A stretch of DNA of 64,000 nt from Planctomycetota bacterium (GTDB taxonomy: Bacteria; Planctomycetota; UBA11346), in assembly GCA_014193115.1 (NCBI GenBank), contig BJHQ01000019.1:1-64000 (forward strand), in the 5' to 3' direction. Below are positions 1 through 8,219 of this stretch, piece by piece. A program made the translations under genes and the position numbers. The notes beneath the pieces are model-generated. The model had not been told where the DNA came from. It did not search any database and was given only the letters and a program-made list of their open reading frames with translations. Each line of letters opens with the position of its first letter. The first letter of the stretch is position 1.

Positions 1-2
1 CA

Positions 3-191
3 CGACATGCCGGATACGTTATCAGCCAACGGAAACGCAAACTGGTCGAGGAGGTCTTCGGATGGATGAAGACTGTTGCTGGACTCGATCAACTCCGTCT
101 TCGCGGGACACTCCTGGTTGAAGGCGTGTTTTGCCTGGCAGCTGGTGTTTACGACCTTATTCGGATGAGAAACATTCTTTCCGCCGCATAA
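3..191 (+). CDS. IS5-family transposase, C-terminal end (cut by window edge)
   Basis: The frame is open from the first bases of the window to TAA at 189-191 and gives 62 residues. It reads like the end of a DDE transposase of the IS5 group: a basic RKRKLVEEVFGWMK stretch carries the late glutamate of the DDE triad followed by the FGWMKT motif, then a Leu/Arg-rich segment and a closing YDLIRMRNIL helix. Its codons and base composition are AT-richer than the chromosomal genes that follow. The N-terminal part lies outside the window, so whether the element is intact cannot be judged here. No terminal inverted repeat was identified downstream. Confidence 0.75.
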   Translation, partial: RHAGYVISQRKRKLVEEVFGWMKTVAGLDQLRLRGTLLVEGVFCLAAGVYDLIRMRNILSAA

Positions 192-339
192 GTAAACCAG
201 GCCATTGCACAATTCAAAAGGAATATCGCCATCACTTCTGAATGTGAACTTCGGGCAACAGGGCATTAATTTTGGAACATTGTTCCGGAAGATGGCTGGG
301 AAATAACACTTTATCACAAAGAATTCACCGGCGAAAGCT

Positions 340-741
340 GCAGGTTAGATTTTCATGACCCTGCTAATGCTGCCGTGACCTTCAATCGGTTCCATGTAAC
401 CAAGGTCCCGGGAGATGCTGTAAGGAAACCTTCCACGACTTCTACAGGCAGCCGGACCTCAACGCCGCGACCGGATTCCTCAAAGGATGGACGCCACCGC
501 CATAAACTCCAAACTCAAACCCCTGCTCAAAGCAGCCGAGACCATCCGGAACCGCTCCAAGGGAATCCTGCGCTGGCACTCCACTCGGATGACCAAAGCC
601 GTGATCTTTTTGCGGGCCGCAAAGCGTAAGGCCAGAGGATACCGCTTCCACAGAACTTTCATCACCATGGCTTACCTCATCGCTGTCCAACTCGAACTCA
701 AAGCCGCATCACCTTTTGCTTGCCAGCGACATACCCACTGA
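340..741 (+). pseudogene. Decayed ISL3-family transposase
   Basis: Three pieces of an ISL3-type transposase follow one another in different frames. About 345-424 reads DPANAAVTFNRFHVTK, the typical 'PNA..FDRFHV' segment. About 423-505 reads KETFHDFYRQPDL then FLKGW. About 500-741 reads KGILRWHSTRMTKAV, then AKRKARGYR and FITMAYLIA, the usual end of these enzymes. Two frame changes are needed to join them, and the conserved LEGLNS segment expected between TKAVI and AKRKARGYR is missing, so an internal deletion has also occurred. The element cannot make a working transposase. It marks an insertion hotspot beside the DUF58 gene. Confidence 0.7.
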
Positions 742-768
742 TCTCGGAACAGTTGTAACAAAAAACGT

Positions 769-1668
769 TCAACGCCGTTCCGCCTGCAAATTCACCAGCA
801 GCCGGTTGAGCGGCAGGTGGGGCGCCTCGTCGGTGCGGCATTCGACGAACGCCAGGCGCCGGCTGCGGCACAGCGTCTGGAGGGCCAATCGCTGGCGCTG
901 GACCTCTTCGAGATAAGCGGTGCGCAGGGCACGGGGTTCGGCGGTCAGGGCGTCACCGGATTCCATGCCCTGGAACCTGGTCACGGCGTCAATGCTCAGG
1001 TCGGCTTCGTCCGGATCGAGAATCCAGACCAGCGCGCAGTCGTGGCCGCGATGGGTCAGACGGGCCACGGTGTTGACGATCTGCTCAGGATCGTCGAGGA
1101 AATCGGAGAACACCATGACCAGCCCGCGGCGGGTCGCCGGCGCCGACAGGCGTTCGAGCCCGGCGCCGACATCGGTGCCCAGGGCCGGCTGGTGGTCTTG
1201 CAGGGCGTGGCAGATCCGTTCGAGCTGGCCCTGGTGGCGCGGCGGCAGATCGACCGCCGCCCGGTCGTGGAACAGGACCAGTCCGGCACGATCCTGCTGG
1301 CCGAGGGTCAGGTGGGCGAGAGCCGCCGCGAGCAAACAGGCATAGCGGTATTTGGTCACCGCGGCGTGGGTTCCCTGGTAGGCCATCGAGGCCGAGCCAT
1401 CGACGCACAGGGTGCAGGCCAGATCGGTCTCGGCTTCGTAACGTTTCAGCACCAGGCGGTCGGCGCGGCCCAGGACTTTCCAGTCGAGGTGGCGCAGATC
1501 GTCTCCCGCCACATAGGGCCGATGGTCGGCAAAATCCACCGAATGGCCCTTGTGGGGACTGCGATGGGCTCCGGTCTGGACACCCTCGACCACCAGCCGC
1601 GAGCACACCATCAGACTATGCAACCGGGCGAGGTCGGCGACGGAGACCAGGGCGGTGGCGTAGCTCAC
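769..1668 (-). CDS. DUF58 domain protein with von Willebrand A-like fold
   Basis: This 299-residue protein starts at GTG 1668. The DUF58 signature YVAGDDLRHLDWK followed by LVLKRYEAE is present at about residues 52-80, and a metal-ion-dependent adhesion-like DGSASM motif follows near residue 90. DUF58 proteins usually sit beside a MoxR-type AAA ATPase and are thought to work as a chaperone pair. No such ATPase is visible here, because upstream lies a repeat block and downstream lie insertion-sequence remains, so the gene may have been separated from its usual partners or they lie elsewhere. The substrate is unknown. Confidence 0.85.
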   Translation of the reverse strand: MSYATALVSVADLARLHSLMVCSRLVVEGVQTGAHRSPHKGHSVDFADHRPYVAGDDLRHLDWKVLGRADRLVLKRYEAETDLACTLCVDGSASMAYQGTHAAVTKYRYACLLAAALAHLTLGQQDRAGLVLFHDRAAVDLPPRHQGQLERICHALQDHQPALGTDVGAGLERLSAPATRRGLVMVFSDFLDDPEQIVNTVARLTHRGHDCALVWILDPDEADLSIDAVTRFQGMESGDALTAEPRALRTAYLEEVQRQRLALQTLCRSRRLAFVECRTDEAPHLPLNRLLVNLQAERR

Positions 1669-1707
1669 GGGTCCAGCTTCGCAGGATGCTCATGTACGCC
1701 AGCCCCT

Positions 1708-1895
1708 TCTGCGAGCGCCGAGCCCTGGGAGCGCCGAGCCCTGGGAGCGCCGAGCCCTGGGAGCGCCGAGCAGGCGCTCCAAGCACAGCCGAGCTGGCGC
1801 TCGGAGCTGCCAGCCAAGCCGAGCAGGCGCTCGTCGCTTCCAGCCCAGCCGAGCTGGCGCTCGGCGCTGCCAGCCAAGCCGAGCAGGCGCTTCCA
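1708..1895. repeat. Tandem GC-rich palindromic repeat, family A
   Basis: GAGCGCCGAGCCCTGG is repeated about four times from 1712. A 60-bp period then follows, in which GCCGAGCTGGCGCTCGG alternates with GAGCAGGCGCTC. Both cores are near-palindromes. The block is open in several frames and would extend the spermidine synthase upstream, but the translation is only low-complexity Ala/Ser/Glu repeats, so it is taken as non-coding. Related copies occur at 44671-44728 and 62552-62577. Confidence 0.85.
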
Positions 1896-2009
1896 GGCGG
1901 CTTCCGGCGGCGCTCCCCTCAAAATCTTCACATTGCCGGCGCACACGGTCTCCCTACAAGCCGCCTCGCTCCGCTGATTCCGGCGGACGCGCCCCCCCTG
2001 GAGACCCCC

Positions 2010-2954
2010 GTGGCCCGCTACGTCATCGAACGCCTCAATCCCACCTTCGGCTACTTTTACCAGGCCGGAAAGACGCTCCAGCGCGGGAAGACCCAGTATC
2101 AGGACCTGGAAATCTGCGAGTCCGAGGAGTTCGGCAATGTGCTGCTGCTCGACGGCGTGACCCAGGTGACCTCGAAGAACGAGTTCCTCTACCACGAGCC
2201 GATGGTCCACCCGGCCCTGACCAGCCATCCCGATCCCAAAGACGTGCTGATCATCGGCGCCGGCGACGGCGGCATCCTGCGCGAAGTGCTCAAGCACCGC
2301 ACGGTGCGCAAGGCGGTGATGGCCGAGCTCGACGGCGGCGTCATCGACTTCTGCGCCCAGCACATGCCCGAGATCAATGCCGGCGCGTTCGCCGACCGCC
2401 GCTACCGCCCTGAGGTCGGCGATGGCCGGCGCTTCGTCGAGAAGACCCAGGAGACCTTCGACTGCGTGATCATGGACATGACCGATCCCTTCGGTCCGTC
2501 GGCGATGCTCTACACCCGGGAGTTCTTCCAGCATATCAAGCGGACCTTCACCGATGAGCGCGGTATCTTCGTGATGCATACCGAGTCGCCGATCAGTCGT
2601 CCGCGCACCTTCCAGCAGTGCCTGCGCACCCTCGGTGACGTGTTCAAGTACCGCCGCACGTTCTATCTGTACATCCACATGTATGCGGTGCTGTGGTCGG
2701 TGACCGTGTCGAGCGACACCATCGACGTCGGCGAGCTGTCAGCCGAGGAGATCGGCGTGCGCCTGAACGCCCGCGGCGTCAGCGGCCTGCATTGTTACAA
2801 CGGCGCCACCCACCGCAGCATGCAGGTGCCGATGCCGTTCATCCAGGAGCTGGTCGATGGCGCCCCGTCGCTGCCGGCGATCACCGATGCCTCGCCCAAG
2901 GTCCTCGACGACATCGACATCAACCGTGGTTCGATCGAGATCCGGGAGGGGTGA
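2010..2954 (+). CDS. speE: Spermidine synthase-like aminopropyltransferase
   Basis: The product (314 residues) should transfer an aminopropyl group from decarboxylated S-adenosylmethionine to a diamine in the cytoplasm. The nucleotide-binding motif GAGDGG is at 83-88, the substrate-gate motif YHEPMVHPAL at 61-70 and the catalytic-type DMTDPFGPS at 156-164, with both expected aspartates (D156 and D159). The GTG start at 2010 follows a GGAG about eight bases upstream and matches where family homology begins. The longer frame through the repeat block is rejected. The gene heads a polyamine group with a decarboxylase and a second synthase. The C-terminal 100 residues are more divergent than the core. 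Confidence 0.9.
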   Translation: MARYVIERLNPTFGYFYQAGKTLQRGKTQYQDLEICESEEFGNVLLLDGVTQVTSKNEFLYHEPMVHPALTSHPDPKDVLIIGAGDGGILREVLKHRTVRKAVMAELDGGVIDFCAQHMPEINAGAFADRRYRPEVGDGRRFVEKTQETFDCVIMDMTDPFGPSAMLYTREFFQHIKRTFTDERGIFVMHTESPISRPRTFQQCLRTLGDVFKYRRTFYLYIHMYAVLWSVTVSSDTIDVGELSAEEIGVRLNARGVSGLHCYNGATHRSMQVPMPFIQELVDGAPSLPAITDASPKVLDDIDINRGSIEIREG

Positions 2955-2992
2955 GAGGAGGAAGCTTCCCGCGATCATCGAGCAGATGAGTT

Positions 2993-3226
2993 ATGCAGGA
3001 TGACATGTCTGAGCAGCCGATCCAAGTAAGTCCGTTCATGGATGGTCCCTTCACCAAGGATCAAGGCAAGGAATTGCTCAGACGCGCTGCCGCCGTTCGT
3101 GCCGGAACGGCGGCAGTCGTGTCTCGCGACGAAGCCGATGCCTTCATCTCGCGCCGGGTCGCCAGTCGGCTGCGGAAGGAATCGCCTGATATCACCTCCA
3201 ACAGCTTGGTCTTGGCGATGAGTTGA
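2993..3226 (+). CDS. Addiction-module antitoxin-like protein, probably degraded
   Basis: This small frame (77 residues from ATG 2993, or 73 from ATG 3005) has a middle part, LLRRAAAVRAGTAAVVSRDE, that resembles the C-terminal half of short antitoxins encoded in front of RelE/ParE toxins, where a basic helix is followed by 'G.A..VS.DE'. The usual N-terminal 'L...ER..L...LL.SL' helix is not recognisable. It lies directly before a decayed ParE-type toxin, which supports the assignment. The last 20 residues probably read into what was toxin sequence. The function is likely lost. The alternative is a meaningless frame. Confidence 0.4.
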   Translation: MQDDMSEQPIQVSPFMDGPFTKDQGKELLRRAAAVRAGTAAVVSRDEADAFISRRVASRLRKESPDITSNSLVLAMS

Positions 3227-3444
3227 AGCGTTCCATTGATGCCTCCCTGGACGAGACCACCCACGATCCACGACTTTCCAGCCAATGGAAGGATGATTTG
3301 CTGTGAGTCGGCGTCCGTCGGTTCCCCTACCGGATCGTTTTTTTCATCGAAGGCACCATGGTGACCATCATCGACGTCCCCCACGCTCACAGCGATCCCC
3401 GCATGATGCGCCGCCGCTTACGCCGTCTCCGTGAACGGACCTGA
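3127..3444 (+). pseudogene. RelE/ParE-type toxin remnant with two in-frame stops
   Basis: Frame +1 gives a ParE-like protein if two TGA codons are ignored. It reads SAAEGIA, stop at 3187, then YHLQQLGLGDELKRS and a 'DPRLSSQWKDDLL' segment, stop at about 3301, then RRFPYRIVFFIEGTMVTIID followed by VPHAHSDPR. The last piece is the characteristic C-terminal strand pair of ParE/RelE toxins. The first TGA stands where the family usually has tryptophan (A-W-Y), so a TGG to TGA change is likely. The second lies just before the RRFPYR strand. The frame ends six bases before the decarboxylase start. It is a dead toxin. Confidence 0.6.
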
Positions 3445-3450
3445 CCTCCC

Positions 3451-4578
3451 ATGCAGCACCTCCCCGACCCCGCCCGCATCCGCGCCCTCGCCGCCGAGCA
3501 CGGCACGCCGCTGCTGCTGCTGTCCACCCAGACGGTGCGCAGCCAGTATCGGCAGCTCCGCCAGTCGCTGCCCGGCGTGCATCTGCACTATGCCCTCAAG
3601 CCGCTGCCCCATCCCGAAGTGGTCAAGGCGCTGATGGCCGAAGACGGCTATTTCGATCTTGCCACCAACGGCGAGGTCGATGTGGTCCGGGCCTGCGGGG
3701 TCGATCCCGCCCGCTGCATCCAGACCCATCCGATCAAGCGCGATGGCGACATCCGCTATTGCCTGGAATACGGCTGCCGCACGTTCGTCTTCGACAATCC
3801 CGCTGAATTGCCAAAGTTCCTTCCGTACAAGGACCAGGTCGAACTGCTCATGCGGCTCAGCTTCCGCAACAAGGAGGCGCAGTGCGATCTGTCGATGAAG
3901 TTCGGCGTCCAGCCGCAGGACGGCCTGGCGCTGCTCAAGCAGGCGGTGGGGATGGGTCTGACCGTGCGCGGGCTCAGCTTCCACGCCGGGTCGCAGCTGC
4001 TCAACAACTTCAAGTACGTCGAGGCCATCGGCTTCTGCCGGCAGCTGTTCAATCTGGCCGCCCTCGACGGCATCCGCCTCGACACCCTCGACATCGGCGG
4101 CGGTTTTCCGGTGGGCTACATCGAACCGGTGATGCCGATCAATTATTACTGCCACCCCATCGCCGGCGAACTGGAACGTCTGTTCCCCAGCGTCCGGCTG
4201 CTCGCTGAGCCCGGACGGTTCGTATCGGCGCCAAGCATGACCCTGGTCGCATCCGTCATGGGCAAGTCGGAACGTCAGGGCCGGATGTGGTATTACCTCG
4301 ACGATGGCTTGTACGGCAGCTATTCCGGCAAGCTCTATGACCACTGCGATTATCCGTTCATGCCGCTGAAAAAGCTCGAAGGCCACGGCGGCGCCGAGCG
4401 CCTGTCGGTGGTCGCCGGTCCGACCTGCGATTCCATCGATGTGGTGTACCAGGACATCAGCCTGCCCGAGCTGGAATGCGGCGACCTGGTGGTCAGCCCG
4501 ATGATGGGTGCATACACCTCGGCCAGCGCCACCGATTTCAATTTCTTCCCCCGCGCGAAAATCGTGACCATCGACTAG
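3451..4578 (+). CDS. PLP-dependent fold-III amino-acid decarboxylase (ornithine decarboxylase-like)
   Basis: This 375-residue enzyme of the alanine-racemase-fold decarboxylases probably makes the diamine used by the flanking spermidine synthases. The PLP lysine is K50 in HYALKPLPHP. HAGSQ near 178, the glycine loop DIGGGFP near 217, EPGRF near 253 and the active-site GPTCDSIDVV near 324 follow in the expected order. The cysteine-aspartate pair of that last motif is typical of the ornithine/lysine decarboxylase branch. Carboxynorspermidine decarboxylase is a related alternative, but the accompanying dehydrogenase gene is not seen nearby. It lies between two aminopropyltransferase genes on the same strand, 37 bases before the second. 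Confidence 0.85.
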   Translation: MQHLPDPARIRALAAEHGTPLLLLSTQTVRSQYRQLRQSLPGVHLHYALKPLPHPEVVKALMAEDGYFDLATNGEVDVVRACGVDPARCIQTHPIKRDGDIRYCLEYGCRTFVFDNPAELPKFLPYKDQVELLMRLSFRNKEAQCDLSMKFGVQPQDGLALLKQAVGMGLTVRGLSFHAGSQLLNNFKYVEAIGFCRQLFNLAALDGIRLDTLDIGGGFPVGYIEPVMPINYYCHPIAGELERLFPSVRLLAEPGRFVSAPSMTLVASVMGKSERQGRMWYYLDDGLYGSYSGKLYDHCDYPFMPLKKLEGHGGAERLSVVAGPTCDSIDVVYQDISLPELECGDLVVSPMMGAYTSASATDFNFFPRAKIVTID

Positions 4579-4615
4579 CTTGTTCTCTTCAATTCCTTAA
4601 GAAGGATCTTGTCAC

Positions 4616-5473
4616 ATGGCAACCGAATCCCTGAACCTCTGGATCGAGGACCTCACCAACGATCAGGTCGGCTTGCGCCTGCGCCTGCGTGAGTGCCTGT
4701 ATGCGGCGAACTCGCCGTTCCAGCGCATCGCGGTGTTCGACAGCGTCGCCTTTGGCCGGGTGCTGTGCCTGGGCAACTCGATCGCCCTGACCGACGCTGA
4801 CGAGGCGCTCTATGCGGAGCATCTGGTCCATCCCGCCCTGGCGGCAGCGCCGTCGGCGAAGCAGGTGCTGATCCTGGGTGGCGGCGACGGCGGCGTGGCC
4901 CGGGAAGTCGCCCGCTATGCCGGGGTCGAGAAGATCACCGTGGTCGAGATCGATCGCCAGGTGGTCGAGGTGTGCGGCAAGTTCTTCGCCCACACCGCTT
5001 CGGGCTTGAAGGATCCGCGGGTCGAACTGGTGATCGACGACGCCCACCGGTTCCTCCGCGATACCGATCGCCAGTTCGATGTCATCATCGTCGACGCCTG
5101 CGAGCTCAGCGGCCCGAATGCCGCCGCCAGCGACGTGTTCCACGATCTGGGCTTCGCCGCCAGCGTTTTCCGCCGCCTGCGCGATGGCGGCATCCTGATC
5201 GCGCCGCTTGGCTGCCCGTCGCTGGTCGGCGACGACGCCCGGGCGACGCTGCGCACCCTGGCCGAAAAATTCCGCCCGCGGGTCTACCAGATGGCGGTGC
5301 CGAGCTATCCCGGCGGCACCTGGGCGGTGGCGTGGTGCTCCACCGCCATCGCCCCCGGCGACCAGGTCGCGCCGCAGCCCTGGCACAACCGCCTGAAGAG
5401 CTGGCATCCCGGCTTGCAGGCCGCCCAGTTCGCCTTGCCCAGGGTGGTCCAGGCCCAGCTCGGCCTGCATTGA
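4616..5473 (+). CDS. speE: Second, divergent spermidine synthase-like aminopropyltransferase
   Basis: This 285-residue protein is preceded by an AGAAGGA ribosome site about ten bases before ATG 4616. The GGGDGG nucleotide loop is at 88-93 and LVHPAL at 70-75. The catalytic region reads IIVDACELSGPNAAA, so the first aspartate (D160) is kept but the second, usually in D-x-x-D-P, is replaced by E163. This suggests a shifted substrate, for example a longer polyamine or another acceptor. It differs strongly from the first synthase of the cluster and so is not a recent duplicate. It follows the decarboxylase in the same likely operon. Confidence 0.88.
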   Translation: MATESLNLWIEDLTNDQVGLRLRLRECLYAANSPFQRIAVFDSVAFGRVLCLGNSIALTDADEALYAEHLVHPALAAAPSAKQVLILGGGDGGVAREVARYAGVEKITVVEIDRQVVEVCGKFFAHTASGLKDPRVELVIDDAHRFLRDTDRQFDVIIVDACELSGPNAAASDVFHDLGFAASVFRRLRDGGILIAPLGCPSLVGDDARATLRTLAEKFRPRVYQMAVPSYPGGTWAVAWCSTAIAPGDQVAPQPWHNRLKSWHPGLQAAQFALPRVVQAQLGLH

Positions 5474-5530
5474 ACCGCCTCGGCCGGAATCTGTTGTTGC
5501 GGGGCGCGGGCGCAGCCCTACTCCGCAGCC

Positions 5531-7249
5531 ATGTCGGCTGATCAGCAACTCATCCTGACCTTGGCCGCCGGCCTGGGCTGTGCGGCGGTGCTCGGGTACA
5601 CCAGCCGCTGGCTGGGGTTGTCGCCGATTGTCGGCTATCTGCTGGCCGGCGTCCTGGTCGGGCCGCACACCCCGGGCTTCATCGCCGATCAGGGCGTGGC
5701 CAACCAGCTCGCCGAATTGGGTGTGATCCTGCTCATGTTCGGTGTCGGTCTGCAATTCCACATCCGCGATCTGTGGGCGGTGCGCTGGATCGCGATTCCG
5801 GGGGCCGTGGTCCAATGCCTGGCAGCGACGCTGCTCGGCATGGCCGTCGCATCGGCCATGGGCTGGTCGTGGCAAGGCGGCCTGATCTTCGGCCTGGCGG
5901 TGTCGGTGGCGAGCACCGTGGTGCTGCTTCGGGTGCTGTCCGACCAGCACGATCTGCACACCCCGGCCGGCCACATCGCGGTCGGCTGGCTGGTGGTGGA
6001 AGACCTCCTGATCGTCCTCGCCCTGGTCCTGCTGCCGGTGCTGCTGCCGGGCAGCGCGGCGGCCGGATCTGGCGACGGCGCCGTCGTCGCCATCGGCTGG
6101 GCGGCAGTGAAGATCGCCGCACTGATGGCGCTGTTCGCCATCGCCGGAACACGGCTGATGCCGTGGCTTTTGTCCGGCGTCGCCGCCAGCGGATCCCGCG
6201 AATTGTTCACGCTGACCGTGCTGGCCCTGGTCCTCGGGGTTGCGGTGCTGTCGGCCAAGCTGTTCGGCGTGTCGATGGCGCTGGGAGCGTTCCTGGCTGG
6301 TCTGGTGGTGGCACGCAGCGATTTCGCCCTGCGCGCCTCGGCCGAAGCCATGCCGATGCGCGATGCGTTCTCAGTGCTGTTTTTTGTCTCGGTCGGCATG
6401 CTCTTGTCGCCCGCCGACCTGATCGCCGAGCCCTGGCTGGCGCTGGCGACTTTGGGCATCGTCCTGGTCGGCAAGCCGCTGGCGGCGCTGATCATCGTGC
6501 TCGTGGTGCGGCGGCCGCTGGGCACTGCCCTGACCGTGGCTGCCGCATTGGCCCAGATCGGCGAATTCTCGTTCATGCTCATGGCCCTGGGCCGCGAGCT
6601 TGGTCTGCTCGGCCCAGCCGCTGCCAATGCGATCATCGGCGCCGCGATCATCTCGATCTCAGTCAATCCGCTGATTTATAAAACCATCGGTCCGATCAAT
6701 CGGCGGTTCTCACGTTCCGTGTCAGCGGTGATTCCCGAGGCCGCCTTGGACCCAGCCCTCGCTCTGGCGACGGAAGCACCCAGGGCGGTGGTGGTCGGAG
6801 CCGGACCGGTAGGCCGGACCCTGATCGGCATCCTGAACGAACGGGGCATCGTCCCGGTGGTGGTGGAGATGAACCTGGAGACCGTCCGCCGGCTCCGGGA
6901 TCAGGGGATCTCTGCGTTGTACGGGGATGTCGTCCATCCGGACACGCTGCCTGCGGCAGGCATCGCCCAGGCCCGGGCCTTGTTCCTGACCGCCAGCGGC
7001 ATCACCGACGCAGCCGAGGCGATCCGCCTGGCCCGGGCGGCGAATCCAGGGCTGAAAATCATCGTCCGCGCTGATTATCTGCGGCAGACCGCGGCTCTGC
7101 GCCGGGCCGGCGCGGACCAGGTGCTGGCCGGTGAGGTCGAGGTCGCCGGCGCCATGGCCGAGGCCGCCTTGACCGATCTCGGTGCCGGGCCCGACCAGAT
7201 CAGCGCCGAGCGGACCCGCGTGCGGGTCGCACTCGACCAGCCAGGGTGA
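5531..7249 (+). CDS. CPA2-family cation:proton antiporter with TrkA-N domain (Kef/YbaL type)
   Basis: The 572-residue inner-membrane protein has about a dozen hydrophobic segments over residues 1-385, starting with GYTSRWLGLSPIVGYLLAG, typical of CPA2 exchangers that move K+ or Na+ against protons. After a short linker, a Rossmann domain begins at about residue 417 with VVVGAGPVGR, followed by VVEMN, the NAD(H)-binding TrkA-N domain that gates transport. ATG 5531 lies 58 bases after the spermidine synthase stop. The gene is on the same strand as the polyamine genes and may be co-transcribed. The transported ion cannot be told from sequence. Confidence 0.9.
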   Translation: MSADQQLILTLAAGLGCAAVLGYTSRWLGLSPIVGYLLAGVLVGPHTPGFIADQGVANQLAELGVILLMFGVGLQFHIRDLWAVRWIAIPGAVVQCLAATLLGMAVASAMGWSWQGGLIFGLAVSVASTVVLLRVLSDQHDLHTPAGHIAVGWLVVEDLLIVLALVLLPVLLPGSAAAGSGDGAVVAIGWAAVKIAALMALFAIAGTRLMPWLLSGVAASGSRELFTLTVLALVLGVAVLSAKLFGVSMALGAFLAGLVVARSDFALRASAEAMPMRDAFSVLFFVSVGMLLSPADLIAEPWLALATLGIVLVGKPLAALIIVLVVRRPLGTALTVAAALAQIGEFSFMLMALGRELGLLGPAAANAIIGAAIISISVNPLIYKTIGPINRRFSRSVSAVIPEAALDPALALATEAPRAVVVGAGPVGRTLIGILNERGIVPVVVEMNLETVRRLRDQGISALYGDVVHPDTLPAAGIAQARALFLTASGITDAAEAIRLARAANPGLKIIVRADYLRQTAALRRAGADQVLAGEVEVAGAMAEAALTDLGAGPDQISAERTRVRVALDQPG

Positions 7250-7284
7250 CGATCTGGCGCAGACCGATCGACCGACTGGAGTAG

Positions 7285-8130
7285 TCAGGCTTTCGCCTGG
7301 ATTCCATCTGGTTCCGACGGGGCCGGCAGCCGCTGGGTCGATCGGTACACGAGTGGTGGCATGCCGTGGCGGCGGCGGAAGGCATGGGACAGGTGGGATG
7401 CGTCGGCGAAACCGCAAGCTTCCGCAATCGCCTGCATCGGCCGGTCGGTGACCAGCAGCAGGTGGGCGGCGGCTTCGAGGCGCAACTCGCGGACCACGGC
7501 CAGCGGCGCTTTGCCCAGGCGGAGCCTGCACACCGCGTGCAGCCGGGAACGCGACAGGCCGCAGATCCGGGCCAGGCCATCGACAGTGATCGGATCGGTG
7601 AGATGCGCACGGATCCAGGTGAACAACGGAGACAGCGCACCGGCTGCGGTCAGCCGGACTGCGGCGTCATCGGCCGGAGGCAGCGCCGCCAGCACCTCGG
7701 CCAGCGCGGTCTGGACCAGAGCCGGGCCGAGGGCCGGCTCACGGCCTTCCGGTCCATGCAGCCGGCCGATGAGGATTCCCACTCGTTTCGCTACCGGTCT
7801 GCTGAGACGGGTCGGAGTTTCATGCAGGGCAAGCGGATCGATGATGCCGTCGAGCAGGCTGGCGACATGGAGGTAGCGATAGGCCATCCGTCCGTCCAGG
7901 TCGTGGTGATGGGAGAAGACCACCGGTTTGCTGGCAGCGACCACCGCCAGTTCCCCGGGCGCGATCCGGATGGTCCGCCCGCCGCCGCCCAGCTGATAGG
8001 AGCCGGCGAGGACCTGCGACAGGATCGCATGGGGAACCGTCTTGCGGTGGACCCAGCCATCGGCTGCGGCATCGCTGCCGCCGATCTCCCAGCCGACCAG
8101 GCGGATCCGTCCCGCATCGTTCCATGGCAT
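7285..8130 (-). CDS. AraC-family transcriptional regulator
   Basis: This 281-residue regulator has an N-terminal cupin-like sensing part (about 1-140, with FSHHHDLDGRMAYRY) and a C-terminal pair of helix-turn-helix motifs. The first is DGLARICGLSRSRLHAVCR (about 186-204) and the second is MQAIAEACGFADASHLSHAFRR, which ends in the usual GMPP segment. It is transcribed away from the ThuA gene across an 89-base gap, so it very probably controls the sugar-use genes 8220-12271. The ligand is likely a sugar or sugar derivative, which is inferred from context only. Confidence 0.9.
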   Translation of the reverse strand: MPWNDAGRIRLVGWEIGGSDAAADGWVHRKTVPHAILSQVLAGSYQLGGGGRTIRIAPGELAVVAASKPVVFSHHHDLDGRMAYRYLHVASLLDGIIDPLALHETPTRLSRPVAKRVGILIGRLHGPEGREPALGPALVQTALAEVLAALPPADDAAVRLTAAGALSPLFTWIRAHLTDPITVDGLARICGLSRSRLHAVCRLRLGKAPLAVVRELRLEAAAHLLLVTDRPMQAIAEACGFADASHLSHAFRRRHGMPPLVYRSTQRLPAPSEPDGIQAKA

Positions 8131-8219
8131 GCCACAGGATTCCCAGACAAGCCAGCGCGAGCAAGGGACATTCCCATTCCGAAGAACTTTCCCAGGATGA
8201 CGCTGCGGAGAACCTGATC

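Noticed and set aside
274..286. Palindrome GGAACATTGTTCC, resembling a regulator operator.
   Set aside because: It lies inside decayed insertion-sequence DNA with no gene start suitably placed.
1686..2009. Upstream extension of the spermidine synthase frame through the repeat block.
   Set aside because: Translation is low-complexity repeat; family homology and a GGAG-GTG start begin at 2010.
3187..3303. TGA read as tryptophan (recoding) in the toxin remnant.
   Set aside because: All other genes in the window end normally at TGA and use TGG for Trp, so two nonsense mutations are simpler.
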